Below are positions 51,801 through 63,278 of a DNA stretch of 64,000 bases, piece after piece. This DNA comes from Phanerodontia chrysosporium (taxonomy: Eukaryota > Basidiomycota > Agaricomycetes > Polyporales > Phanerochaetaceae): contig MJGA01000010.1 of the NCBI GenBank assembly GCA_001910725.1, forward strand, positions 1 to 64,000. Reading direction: 5' to 3'. The translations under genes and the position numbers were made by a program. The notes under the pieces are model-generated. The model searched no databases, was not told the origin of the DNA, and saw only the letters and a program-made list of their open reading frames with translations. Numbering within the stretch: the first letter of the stretch is position 1; each line of letters starts with the position of its first letter.

Positions 51801-53636
51801 CGATGTTTCTGGGTAACGACGTTATGATGATTCAGTGGATAGTAATTGCTTGAGTGACGTACGAAGTCCGGCTAATACGCCCTCTTGTAGGCTTCAAGCT
51901 GCCCTTGATGACTGGAACACGTAAAATCGCTTTACGTTCATTCGCAAGTTCCACCTGCAACGGCCCAAACGTTGCGTAGAAAACATTGTTGTGTGACCAT
52001 TCAACAGGGAACTTGTCGTCGGAAGAACTACTGAGGGGATGAGTCCATTGCCAGTTGATGCGGTTGTTGATCGCGGTTTCAGTCAGGGCAAAGACCTGGT
52101 CGTAGCCGGCCATCTGGATCTGCTGCGATACGTCAGGCCAGCTGATGCGAATTGGAGCCGCGATTCGCGATGTAGAAGTCGAAGAGCTGGGTCTTAAGGC
52201 ACTAGTCTGGGAGTCAACCCACCGAGAGTCGGGGTGACGAATTGTCAGGTATCCCGCTCCCTCCAAGGCTTCCAAGTACTGTCCGCAAATGAACTCGACG
52301 ACCCGGTCCCGGCACTGTTCCGCTTCCTGGTCTCCTGGAAGGCAGCCTGGAAACCGAGAGAACTGTTTCATGTAATGGAAGCCTGCAGGCAGAGGCGTGA
52401 ATATAGGTAGGACATGCACAGCAGATTGGTGCTTACTCCGCCGATCAAGTGTGCACTTGATCACATTTCCATTTTCGCCATCCTCGCGCATGATGTCCAT
52501 AGATACCGCCACTTTCCAGTCACAGAATGTCTTGAATGGCGAACTACGGGATGCATTAGCAAGCGGAGCAATGACCGAATATGTCGAGCGCACCTCTCGT
52601 GACTAGTAGTCCTGTAGAAGAGTGCCTCGGCGATGTCGAAGAAGACGACGACACGGGTTTCGCGCTCGCAGGCAACCGCTATCTCCGGCGCACCGAACAC
52701 TAGGCCGAAATGCACACCCCTGCCTCCGATTGTCGTTTCGCCTCTTTTCTCTGCAAGCGATAGACGCATGTGATCCACGGGCTTCCCAAGCTGGATCTTC
52801 GGCATCGTGGATGCAATAAGCCATGACGTGCAAAAGGAAAAGTTGAGCGACTCCACGGGCACATCACGCACACTCAGCGCGCAAGGCCAGGTCTTCGAAA
52901 TTCGGAAGAAGTCGGTGAAGGGCCCGGGTTGAGTACCGCCCTGATAGTAAAGTGCAGAATGAATCTCGGAATGAAGGAGCGAGAGATAGCCATTCAAGTA
53001 TTCTTCGAACGCTCCCCGGTCTTTTCCTACCGAAGGAGTTATCTTCATTAATTGTGCATCTGCAGAGAAACTGTCAGCTAGTTATAGCGAGATAGATGAT
53101 GCCGACGTACTTGGAAGGTCCAGGTTGAATGTCTTCGCTCGCCTCCCGTCTACGACGTCGTCGAACATCCGATATCCCATCCTGAATACAACAATAGTCT
53201 TCGGGATCCTGACGACTATGTTGCTGAGGCGGAGTAGACATAATGAGCGGTGTTGACAAATGTTACGATGAGCCTCATACCTTCCAATGGGGATGTATTG
53301 TCCTTCTATGATGTTCAACTTCAAGACCGCTGTGTGATTGCAAACAAAGTCGATCATTGGTGCGGCTAATTGGATCTCGAATTTGCTGCCAAGCTTAGGA
53401 TGGTGCGCGTCCAGTGCCTCTTGTTCAAACGAATACCTCGCCGGTGAGATGGCTTGACCTTCGGACAAAGGTTAGTAACGTCGCAAATGAGGTAATCAGC
53501 ACTTACATTGCTCCAACGTCAGAGACTCGCCGTTGTATAACGTCCTAATAACATCCCAAGCCCTGTTCCAAACTGCCTGCAGTTGTCCATTGAGAGATGT
53601 GAGAATGTGTAGGGCGTCGTTGCCGCTGTGAGACAT
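48821..53636 (-). CDS. Large uncharacterised multi-module protein, paralogue B
   Basis: Second copy of the family at 38374-42169, about 1,400-1,500 residues. Exon 1 is 53636-53507 (MSHSGNDALHILTSLNGQ), followed by the same N-terminal block APMIDFVCNHTAVLKLNI. It shares the module signatures GYDQVFALTETAINNRINW with YATFGPLQVEL, and HFGLVFGAPEIAVA with ALFYRT, and a near-identical C-terminal anchor DPVFNCRGDLL. Main exon bodies: 53468-53110, 53048-52610, 52593-51860, 51761-50799, 50789-50260. An intron of 49 nt near 50250 joins to a long Ser/Pro-rich tail (50208-48821), whose frame is uncertain around 49300-49530. The tail is longer than in paralogue A. No known domain recognised. Confidence 0.7.
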
Positions 53637-53699
53637 AGTGTGCAATGAGGGAGAGCAAAAGACACGGTTTGCGGAATATCTGCCCCTCGTCATTCGACA

Positions 53700-54872
53700 C
53701 TATCTGCTTATAGCGTCCACCACGATTTGATTGCGCACGCGGGAGAACGCACCGGACAGGAACGCATACAACGTTTTCAGAGCGTGCTTCTCATAACCGC
53801 GCGATGCTAGGACACGGATAGGGTCGGAAGCGTCAGATTTCTGGAGCCAATGACCCATCCGAAATGAAACAAACCTTCGCGGGGCTGTATCTGAGATTCC
53901 GTGCTGCGGGAGGCTAGCATTCTTGTTCGGGGAGCTGTAGGGCTCTGCTATGCGGAGTGAGCGGTTGAGGAGTCCGCCGCGCCTGCGGTGTAAGTAGCTA
54001 ATAGGCGCTACCGCCATGGAGGACTCCAGAAACCTGACTCCGGGTTGCCAGGCGCGCAAGGGCGTGCCGCCTGCGTTTCCAAACTTTCCATCAGCTGCAC
54101 AGGGAATTCAAGGGTCGCACTCACCACCTGGGTCTCCATCAACTGCCTGACGCATTTCGGAATAAAAACCGTTTAGTGCTCCACCAATAGAGGATAGGCT
54201 TGGTTCACCAGTCGTCAGCGTTTCGGACTACGCGGCGCCATTTGAGGGAACCACACCCCAAGCACATACTGACAATGAGGACTCTCGTCTGACGGCGAAG
54301 GTTCTGCCGCACTCAGTGTCGTCATCTTGACAGTGCATTGACGTTCCAGAAGAGCGAGTAGAAAGCATGTCGTACAGAGGACAATGTCGCACGCCTGTGC
54401 GTTGAGCATCCCATTCAGAAATGACAGCATCCTCTCGCTCAGATGTCGGATCACCAATATACCATCCGAGTTCGCGTTGCGAAGATCTTCGGGTCATTTG
54501 TCTCTGAAGAACTGTGGATGAAAACGGCTCTGTAACGAGAGAGAAAGAGTTGCACCTACGAGGGACGAGCTGACTCTGGTGCAGTGCACAACGCGCAGGA
54601 CACTCTCACCAAGATACCCATCGTTTGACGTCCGATACGCCTCAGTGACGCCGCGTTGCAAGGGGTACAGGTGAACTGTGATATGTCGACCGACACTGGT
54701 TACCTCTGGTAACAAGCTCTGAGGGGCCCGCGCCTTTCAAACGCTGCGGAATCACGGTTGTGCTGCATTGCGGAGGCGGCAGAGTGCCAACGTTACTACA
54801 TGAGGCGACGAGCATGGCACAGTGATGTGAACCCGCCACACTCACCACTGTCAGCCTCATCCACATGGAAGG
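53700..54872 (-). CDS. Possible uncharacterised small gene
   Basis: Minus-strand frames that read like coding sequence: RLKGAGPSELVTR near 54720, VTEAYRTSNDGYLGESVLRV near 54640, GILVIRHLSERMLSFLNGML near 54440, and FRMGHWLQKSDASDPIRVLA near 53840 ending at 53700. Exon borders are unclear and I cannot exclude a decayed gene. No family recognised. Confidence 0.3.
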
Positions 54873-56407
54873 TAGGCGGTGGCTCTCAGAAGTTTACTGC
54901 TGGAGGCAGTGTCCAGTGCACGGCTTGACGGAGGAAGATGGTATGCCTGCAAGAACAAATGAGTAGAAGCTGCCGTGCCGAAACCACACTGCACGATACC
55001 TGCATACGGTTCGCTGAATCACTATGAACAGCCGGGAAGGTCGTGTAGAGCCCTCGGAGCTAGCTCAGGTACAATCTAGCCTCGCCATTTACAGCACAGG
55101 AGCACTGCGGACAATCATAGGAGCGTCAATTCCCATGCTTTTGTTTCTCTTCTGACCGAAGGAGAATGACTTGTCGTGGCTCTCTCTGTTGAACACGGGT
55201 TTTGGAGGGTCATCGCAAAGACAGATAGCCATGTCCGCCAACATCAGGATGGTATTGGGCTAGCTTCGGAACAGAAGTGTTATAAAATAGGATCCCCCAG
55301 CCTAGTAGGGGCTTGGTTCAGCTGCAGTGTCATGGAGGAGGACGGCTGCTCACCGCCTGCGCATAACAGTTGAATCCTGCCATTGGAGTGGCTGTCGATG
55401 TAAGACGCTTTGATACCGTACACAAGCACCATAGATCAAGTCGGACAGACTGGCGAGTTTATCACTGTGATCCATCGCAGAAGAGAAGGAACAAGACAAC
55501 CCTGGGCACAATGAGGCACCGGTCGGCGGGGGCCCGTGAGAACAACATACCTTGTTCAGCGAAGCTGATTATTCCTCGATTTTCCGACGCCTTTTCCTCG
55601 CAGTGAACCCTCATCACGTTTTGCGAAGTGTAGCGGCCGACTGAAGGCCCGGAAAGGTCGTCGAGTTGCGCCGGATTACTGCAGGCCTCACGCCTGGACC
55701 GTTCTCTATCCATTATCCGAGTGTTCCCTACTTGAACCCCGTATATTCTTGAATGGAGTCGCTGGCACTGCGATGATCCCAGGTCGTTCCGACATGGCTC
55801 CCCCCAATACCGGTCTCGATGGCGCTTCCGTCGGGGCAGGCATGCGTACTGCCATTTCGAGCTTGAAGACAGTGAGGATTAAGTGCATTCCTGTAGATTA
55901 TTGCCTTGGTCAGATACGTGACATCTTCACGCTCCCGAAGGAACATCAGTCGTGAGATACGGTGCGGTGTTTAAATGTCAATAATTGGTGGTTTGCACAG
56001 AGGTCCGCGTAGCCGTTTGCGTAGTAGATGTTGACGTGGAGCCATACGCGAAGTATTCTCGCTAGAAATTTATGTGAGAGGTTATTGCGGGGCGCAAAGT
56101 GGTCGAGGTGTTACCTTGGTTGTCCTGGCTATCTCTGGCTCGTCTTGTCAAAGGTGGGATTCGTGTGATGTGACCGGTCCAAGGCTAGCAAGTCTGGGGA
56201 TGCGTGCGGGCGGCCCTCCGCGGCGACCGTGAGAAACACCTGCCAAATTGCCTATCGCTTCACCGCCGCTGAACTTCAGCTTCAAGTCCCAATTCTCTTA
56301 ATCCTTCCTTTGAATATCTCTCGGCTTGACCACACCACACCCCGACGCTTGTGCATGTGCACGCACACTCGAGACTGAACGGTTCCCTACCGGAAATATA
56401 GTCAAGA
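54873..56407. other. Intergenic, no gene recognised
   Basis: No coherent frame on either strand; the right end is the 5' flank of the WD40 gene. Confidence 0.45.
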
Positions 56408-57644
56408 ATGGCAGGGTCTACGCGAGGACCGACAGCCCTCGCGCGGACGCTTCATACCACGCTGAGCAATCACAAGGGTCCCGTGCACGTCGCCCGATAT
56501 GCCAAAGGCTCAGCGAAATACGTGCTCACAGGCGGGCAAGACCGCACCGTACGCCTCTGGAACCCGACTCTTGGGACCGAGATCAAGGCCTACACGGCGC
56601 ATGGCTATGAGGTGCTCTCGATTACAGTGTGAGCTTATTTCCCCGACTACTCCTTGTATATCGTATCATGAACTTGACTGTAGACCATTGTCGTCCGGTG
56701 TGATGCAGAGCACACGATAATAGCAGATTCGCGTCCTCTGGCGGGGACCGCTCCGTATTTCTTTGGGATGTCTCGACTGGCGCGACCATTCGGAGGATAG
56801 CAGGGCATATGGGGAAGATCAACGCGGTGGAGTTTAATGACGATGCCAGCGTGGTAGCTAGTGGTGCGTGCCACTGAAACTCAGGCTCGTTTGTGTGCTT
56901 ACCTCCCCTTAAAGGCTCCTACGACTCAACAGTACGGCTATGGGACCTCCGGTACGTCCACAGAATGTGATTTCGTCGCCCTGAAGTACGAATGATGAGT
57001 TATAAGATCACAAAACCGCCAGCCTATACAGATCCTCGAAGAAGCCAAGGATAGCATTCAGGCACTTTGGGTCGGAAACGGCACCATCATGGCCGGCTCA
57101 GTTGACGGACACGTACGCACATACGACCTCCGTATGGGTCAACTACGGTCCGATTTCATTGGTCGTAAGTCTATTGTCCTCGCCTTCCCGCCTTTTGTCT
57201 GACAGCATGCAAAGCGCCGGTGACATCCGTCGTACCCACCCAGGACGGTCAGACGTACCTTGTAACGACCCTGGATTCCCATGTCCGGCTCATGGACGTT
57301 GCTACGGGCAAGATGCTCAATGACTTCACGGGACACAAAGTCGAGAGTTATCGATGTAGGTCCTGCTTCGGTCACGGCGAAGCGAGTGTTATTTGTGGAG
57401 ATGAGAGCGGTCAGATTTGGGCGTGGGATCTGCTCGAGGTACGCACCACAATAAACGGGAGTTAGGAGCTCCGCTGACATATGGTGTTTTGCAGGGTACA
57501 CCGTTGCCACCCAACCCACCGCCGAAAGTCCACGGCGGTGTCGTCTTATGGGTTGAACATCATCCGATAGAAGACGGCGAGATGATTTCGGCAGGCGCGG
57601 ATGGGACAGTGAAGGTCTGGCGGCATCCGACCTCAAGTACATGA
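56408..57644 (+). CDS. WD40-repeat protein, WDR83/MORG1-like
   Basis: Predicted seven-bladed beta-propeller, about 310 residues, related to WDR83 (MORG1), a scaffold for MAP-kinase modules that is also found with the spliceosome. Blades in order: VLTGGQDRTVRLWNP (exon 1, ending 56628), FASSGGDRSVFLWDVSTG, VVASGSYDSTVRLWDLR, IMAGSVDGHVRTYDLRMGQ, YLVTTLDSHVRLMDVATGK, VICGDESGQIWAWDLLEG and MISAGADGTVKVWRHP. The fifth and sixth blades with the linker K-V-E-S-Y-R-C are typical of WDR83. At least six short introns; the first junction (56629-56720) is not fully resolved. Confidence 0.85.
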
Positions 57645-58372
57645 AGGGTTTTAGGTACGAATAGATGACCATTGCACGTCGACAACTTGACTCAGACTAC
57701 GTCCTGTACCCCTAGTGGGCCTCTCCAGTCGCTGCCCCTTCCAATGCTTTACGTTGTAACAAAGTCCAACTCCACTGTATAGGAACGCGGCGGGACCTGA
57801 TCTCGATAAATCGAGTCGCACAGTTCCGTCCTAGAGACTTTCACTGGTTCTTGTCACCTTCCAAGAAGGCGGCACGTCTCGCTGCAATGTTCAATTTTCA
57901 TACCGCCTTGGATGCACAGCGCATGAAGCACCTCATCTTCGCATTACCCGGCGCTTGATGTTATTGTCTTTGCATCTCCCGCTCAGCGATGCATTGAAAC
58001 CGCCGGACGCGGCGCCGCAAAGCTACGAGGCTGATTGTCATGCCCTGGTGCCGTGTCAGCATTCTTAGGAGAGCTAGCTCCATGTCGAGTTACGTTGCCG
58101 CTAGCCTCCGGGGCATTCGGGTCACCATCTCGGTTATACCGCCCGCTTGGGCGTAGGTCTATTGTTTGCAGCGTGCGCCCTTGGGTGCTTCGCGGCAGCT
58201 TTTTGTGCGGAAGATTCAATGATCAGCTCTAGTCCCTTTGCGGGCGGAGAAGGCTTCGGTAGCGGGTATAAAGGCGTTGTATGTGCTTGGAGCTCGCCAT
58301 CCACACCTAAACGCACCCACAGATTTTCTTGCCTCGCCACCCTCCTCTCCCCGACGCACCTCGGACATCCCC
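57645..58372. other. Intergenic with TATA box
   Basis: Intergenic. TATAAAG at 58267-58273 lies about 105 nt before the ATG at 58373 of the next gene. Confidence 0.5.
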
Positions 58373-59165
58373 ATGTCGACCGTCACTCATTGCCTCGAGA
58401 TCACGAAGTTCGAGCTCGACGATGTCGCGCGCGCGGCAGGCGCATACCTCCCCGAGCCATCTGCGGTGCCGAGCTCTGCACAATACCTGAGGTGCGCTGA
58501 GCGATCACATGACGCTTCGCACGTGCTGACTGTTTCGCAGAGTGTGCTCTGGCCAGGAGGTCCAAGAGCCGAACTACTCGTACTTCGTCCGGGGTACGTA
58601 CTTCCCGAGTCTATACCCCGACCGACCCGCCCTGACGCGCGCGCTTAGCATGGGACGCGACCGAGGACGAGCACAACCCGCTGCTCGACGAGGAGGACGC
58701 GGCGGGGCCCAGCACGCCCGCGAGCTGCCTCGTGAAATGGAGCCACCACGTGCACCTGACGTGCGAGCCGTACACCGCACTCGACGCGCCGCTGACCGAG
58801 TTCGTGTACTGGAACCTGAAGGAGGGCGCGGACCCCGCGACGGTGCGCGAGCTGCTGACGCGCCTCATGGCCGTCGTGAACGCGATCCCGCGCGAGGAGG
58901 GCATGCACAAGGCCGGCTGGGGCTCCGTCGTTGGCGACGACACGAAGTACTTCGTCGTGATCGGGTGGGACAACATGGAGGTGCGTCGGCGTGTTCTGCG
59001 CCATTGTTGGGCGACGTGCTGAGGGTTTCGTAGGCGTTCGTGACCGCTGTGGCAAACTCGCCTGCGGGCCGCGCGCTGCTCGACGACCTGGCAGAACACA
59101 CCGTGAGGGAGGTCCGGCACACCGACCTCCACAAGCCACAAGCCACGGTCGAGGCCAGGCTCTAA
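58373..59165 (+). CDS. Dimeric alpha/beta-barrel (ABM-like) protein
   Basis: Small soluble protein probably of the ferredoxin-like dimeric barrel superfamily; enzymatic role unknown. Four exons (58373-58491, 58541-58593, 58649-58980, 59034-59165) total 636 nt, 211 residues. The C-terminal half fits one barrel unit: FVYWNLKEGADPATVRELL, then GWGSVVGDDTKYFVVIGWDN and AFVTAVANSPAGRALL. The N-terminal half (ITKFELDDVARAAGAYL) is poorly conserved and may be a degenerate second unit. Coding GC is very high in exon 3 compared with neighbours. Confidence 0.7.
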
Positions 59166-59468
59166 GTCGTGATCCATACGTGATACTTCCCGGCGTGACA
59201 TGGTAGATTGTATTTCCTACGACTTTGTTCCTTTGTTCTGTCCACGTGTAGTCATAAGCTTAGCTCGCGGTGCACATGTATAACTTTGTGTTTACAACTG
59301 TATGATATGTACGTTCACAATCCATGGCTCGGATGGAGATGGTCAAGAGGAAACGTGGCTCCTAGAAGACGCGCTACTAAAGGAATGGTTTACATTCACG
59401 ACTCGCTCTGGACAACCAATTAGGTCTCATTTGCTTTTGAGTGTTCCGAGTACTGCGGGAAGATCAGG
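59166..59468. other. Intergenic between convergent genes
   Basis: 303 bases of 3' flank; nothing recognised. Confidence 0.45.
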
Positions 59469-60004
59469 TTAGCTAATGTTCAGTCTAGTACTCAAAGTCG
59501 CAGTCCTGCCTGATTTGTAGGATATTTCATCTTTGCTAATCGCGCTTATCGAAACATCGACGGTTATTTGTGACGTCAAGGTCGATTTCGCAGATGCGTA
59601 GACCATGCGCTGCTTCACAGGAGAGTCGTCAGGGGTCCTGCATAGCCTCCGCAGTTAGGGAAAGGGTGAAAGATAGCATGTCAGAGAGACAACCGACCAG
59701 CTAAAGAACACGACGCTTGTCCGCTGACTGACGTCGTCGCCGGTGTACACCATGTGGAAGACCGCCCATCTGCACTTGTCGTCGGGAAAATAGGAAAGAA
59801 AGGTGCTGTATGTCATGTCGTTCGAGGTATGTAGGACCTCAATCTTTGTGCTGTCTGAGTTGAGTCCGTAGATGGCGTAAGCCAGGTTCCAATTTTTGAC
59901 GTCATTGCATGTAGAGACGCAGTTATCGGACAGGTTAACCTGTGTGACGCGATGGCCAGTGCAGTGAGCAAAAGATATTACACGGAAAAGCAGGGACGCA
60001 CCAT
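59469..60004 (-). CDS. Cofilin/ADF-like protein
   Basis: Small actin-depolymerising-factor homology protein that would bind and sever actin filaments. Exons: the ATG itself 60004-60002, then 59939-59698 and 59637-59469; they sum to 414 nt, 137 residues, the usual length. ADF-H features in order: V-N-L-S-D-N-C-V at the N-terminus, YAIYGLNSDSTKIEV, DDKCRWAVFHMVY, VVFFSW-TPDDSPVKQRMVYASAK (the last is the actin-binding helix, conserved), then SKDEISY. Many otherwise conserved positions differ, so this is a divergent paralogue, not the main housekeeping cofilin. A start codon isolated on its own exon is also common in fungal cofilin genes. Confidence 0.85.
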
Positions 60005-60070
60005 TTTGTTGTGGTCAGAATGGGAACGAAGCGATTGAGTGTGAATTTCCGGCGCAAGCACGTCCTTTCT

Positions 60071-60076
60071 CTTATA
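60071..60076 (-). promoter_or_regulatory. TATA box of cofilin-like gene
   Basis: TATAAG on the minus strand, about 70 nt before the ATG at 60004. Confidence 0.5.
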
Positions 60077-60079
60077 CTC

Positions 60080-61527
60080 CGTCCCCAGGAGGTATCGTTA
60101 TAGCACGATAACCAAGCCTGGTTATCGGTGATCGTCTATAAAGGGGTATATCAATTGGACCCTTTCCAGTCTTCTCCTACTGCTGATCCGCCGCATGGCG
60201 AGGCAACCCAGCCAGATACAGCAGAACGCGCTGATACAGTGAATATCAGTCAAATTAATAGACTGGTGACCTTTACTTCGCGAGCGTGTGTGACTGACGA
60301 CCGGAACCGCATCTCGTCGAAGGCAGTTGGTTTCGCGCAAGGATCGATTCGCAGAATTCCTCGCGTAATGGACTATGCGACGGTGATGTTCCAGCGGCAT
60401 GAGGTATACTTAAACGTTTGTAGGATAGAAGGACTGGGAAGCTTAGCCCGCGGATACTGCATGGCAGGTACCAGGTCGCCGGTGACTAGCGATGGTTCAG
60501 GACGAGGACGGAGCTCGTCCCAAAATGGAAGGCGAGAGCCTGCGATCCTAACATGCACAAACAACCTTGGCCTGTGGGTGTCAGATTTTCAGAGTATGTG
60601 CACTTGCTCACTCAGGTTGACGTTGATCTGTCGCCATAAAAGTTTCGGCCTACAAGGACGTAAAGCTGAGCTATGCTCGTCAAGGGAGTATCACTCAAGT
60701 TCCTTCGCCGGCATGGCAGCGCAACGGCATGCTCAGGCGCACGCAGGGATGAAACCACGCCAGCTGAGGCGCTGATCTCTAGCAACACGCGATGCAGATG
60801 CAGCCTCCAAGACACCGCACAGCGACATCGCAAGGGCGCAGAGCCCGATGCAGGCAAAAGAGGGGGCGCAGGAGCGATACACCTGTGCACCTGGCCACCG
60901 CGAGGCTGCCCTGGCCCTAGCTCTGCCTCCGCGGAAGTGCCGTGCGTGCGATCTGCAGCAGCACAGCTGGCGCGGGCTCATGCTCCCGAGACGGAGCCGC
61001 GCCCCGCGGCTCTGAGCGGGCGCGTTCCCCGCTCCGGTGTTTCAATAATTCGGCGCCGAGTGCCCTCCCCGAGCTACCAACTCGCCGACCCCGCAGGGTC
61101 GCGTCGCCATGCGGTGGGATGCTGTGTCAAACCGATGATCGCGTGCAGTATTGGGGTTGTGTTCGAAGATCTGGGAGCATTCTGCTCTCTGCTAGTGCGT
61201 ACGGGATTGACGGACGTGGTTACTGTGAGCACACGTCGTGCACGGGTTATATTCGTCACGAAATGTTATCCCACACCAAAGTTGCAGTCGACCTCGGCAG
61301 CGTCCCAAGCACTACGTCGTTTTTTCTGTAACCGTAGAAATGGGGGATAGAAATGCCGGATAGGTGCGATGCATACTAGATCTACAGAAATATCGGGGAT
61401 GCAGTGACAGTGATTAGAGAGCGTATCGTACTTCGCTCCGCGACTTCATGAATGTCATGCCTTGTCACTAGAACAGTGGATCTGACAGGTTTGAAACGAA
61501 CATCCTTGCCTAGCGGGGGATATTTTG
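60080..61527. other. Intergenic, no gene recognised
   Basis: Open frames are present, e.g. 60128-60775 and 60673-61350 on the plus strand, but they show no motif, codon pattern or splice structure that I can support. Confidence 0.4.
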
Positions 61528-62445
61528 CTAGACCGCATGCTCTTCCCGGTCGGTTGTGTAATCTCTTGTGCGGTCTGGGCTGCGCAAGCTCTGTAGCGCA
61601 GGCATCAGCACAAAACCCAAACCGTTTGATTGCCATTACTCACGTAAAACCGCGATGTATCAACCTTCGGGCTGTCCTGCTTCGCCGCGACCTCGACGAC
61701 CTCGACAGGCGACGGCGTTCCGTCCGGCTCGCTGTCGGTCGCACTGGCCTTCTCCGCCGCCTCTCCCCGCCTCTCGCGGCGCCACCGCCGGAAGAGCAGC
61801 GCGCCAACGCATAAGCAGAGCGCCGCGAGCCCGCCGGTAATGCCGCCGACAAGCGCGGGCAGGTTCACGCTCGGCGGGTTTGCGAGGTGCTGGCCGCTCG
61901 GGATGGGGAGCGGAGGGATTGGTTCGGGCGTGCCGGATGGGAGGGACGGGAGCGAGATGTCCGGAAGAGAGATGGACGGGAGTGAGATGGAAGGAAGCGA
62001 GATGGATGGGAGTGAGATGGATGGGAGCGAGATGGATGGCACTGAAAGGGCGGGGGGCGTGAGGACCAAAGGCGTCGGCACCCCTGGTAGCGAGATTGTC
62101 AGCGGATCGCCTTGTGGATCTCCCGTCAAGGGTAGCGAAGGGGCAGGTGCAGACGTCGATGCCTGTACACCGGGGTTGTAAGTTAAGGCAGGTCCCAACT
62201 AGTGCAGATTAATGGTGAGGGAGAAACGTACAGAGAAGGAAGTCTGGGGAAACTGTCTAGCGGCAAGGGCTGGGTAGCTCATGTCGACAGCCTGCTGAAA
62301 TGTAAGTGTAAGCTTACATCGTACAGCTGGACAGACCTCCGAGAGTGCTCACCGACTCTTGACAGGGGTAGCCCTTTGCATCCCAGACGGCCACGACGAG
62401 GAAAATCGATGCGATATTTCTCCACATATAATATCTTGTGTCCAT
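61528..62445 (-). CDS. Single-pass membrane protein with PSISL repeats
   Basis: Predicted cell-surface or wall-sensor-like protein. Exons 62445-62353, 62294-62232, 62198-61644 and 61590-61528 total 774 nt, 257 residues. It has an N-terminal signal peptide (hydrophobic IASIFLVVAVW), a Pro/Ser-rich extracellular region with five or more tandem P-S-I-S-L pentapeptides, a transmembrane helix ALVGGITGGLAALCLCVGAL, a stop-transfer FRRWRRERR and a short acidic cytoplasmic tail. The layout resembles fungal Mid2/Wsc-like stress sensors, but no WSC domain is present. Function is inferred from layout only. Confidence 0.8.
61950..62045 (+). repeat. 15-bp coding minisatellite (PSISL units)
   Basis: About six imperfect tandem units of GGGAGYGAGATGGAT, each encoding P-S-I-S-L on the minus strand. 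Unit number is likely to vary between strains. Confidence 0.85.
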
Positions 62446-63278
62446 GGCCAGAACCAAAACTACGGCGTCGATCCGACGTTTTATCTCTTACCTTGACATG
62501 TTACCCCAGAGCGCTATGACCCTGATGGCCAAAAAGCTTGGGGATGGGTTGCATGTCTGTGGGTAATGATGTGGTCCAACAATTGCAGAATTCAGGGCTG
62601 CTCCACTGGCTTCACAACGTGCCTGCGAGTCTAATCACATTGGCTCTGGGCAGCTCACTCGACCCACCTGCGTTTCTTAAGCTTTTGGTAAATAAAGTTA
62701 TGGTGTCGGGACGTACCTAGGTACCTCATCATCATCCTTCGGGCCCTGAAAATGCTAGCTACCGTCCAGCGTGTTTATCACGTTGCGTCAGCATGACGAG
62801 GCGAGCAGTGCAAGGATGCACGGTGCTCGCGGGGTTCACGGTGGGCTTGTGGGGTCGGACCCCGGGCACTGCTGAACGCTCGGTATAAGTATGAAAGAAG
62901 ATTGGGGTACAGAGGCCACGACTCGCCTACTCTTTCGGAAGTGTCTATGCACGAAGGGCCAGTGGCACATGCTATACATGCATCCACATGCGGCCGGCGT
63001 CAAGGTGAGCGATTGCGCCTGTGCTGCTCTTCCTGACTTGTAGAAGCACCCAGGAAAGACAGCATGTAGGCCGTGCTTCTGGCATGGTCCGTTAAATCGC
63101 AGAGTTGTGCCTCAAGCTCAACTTCTGCGCCTGGGTTTCGGAGAAAGGTGTGTAAGTGAGTGCGGAGTGGTTCGAAGTCTGTAAGTGGAGAACGCAGTAG
63201 TTTCACTTGCTAGACTTGCGACAGTCAAGCCCACCTAGCCCGACTTAGCTTCTGCAGACTGAGGACGCAGTCGTAGGC
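62446..63278. other. Intergenic, no gene recognised
   Basis: No supported coding sequence. Confidence 0.4.

Noticed and set aside
60128..61350. Plus-strand frames of more than 200 codons
   Set aside because: Arg/Ala/Ser-rich composition without motifs; likely chance frames in GC-rich DNA.
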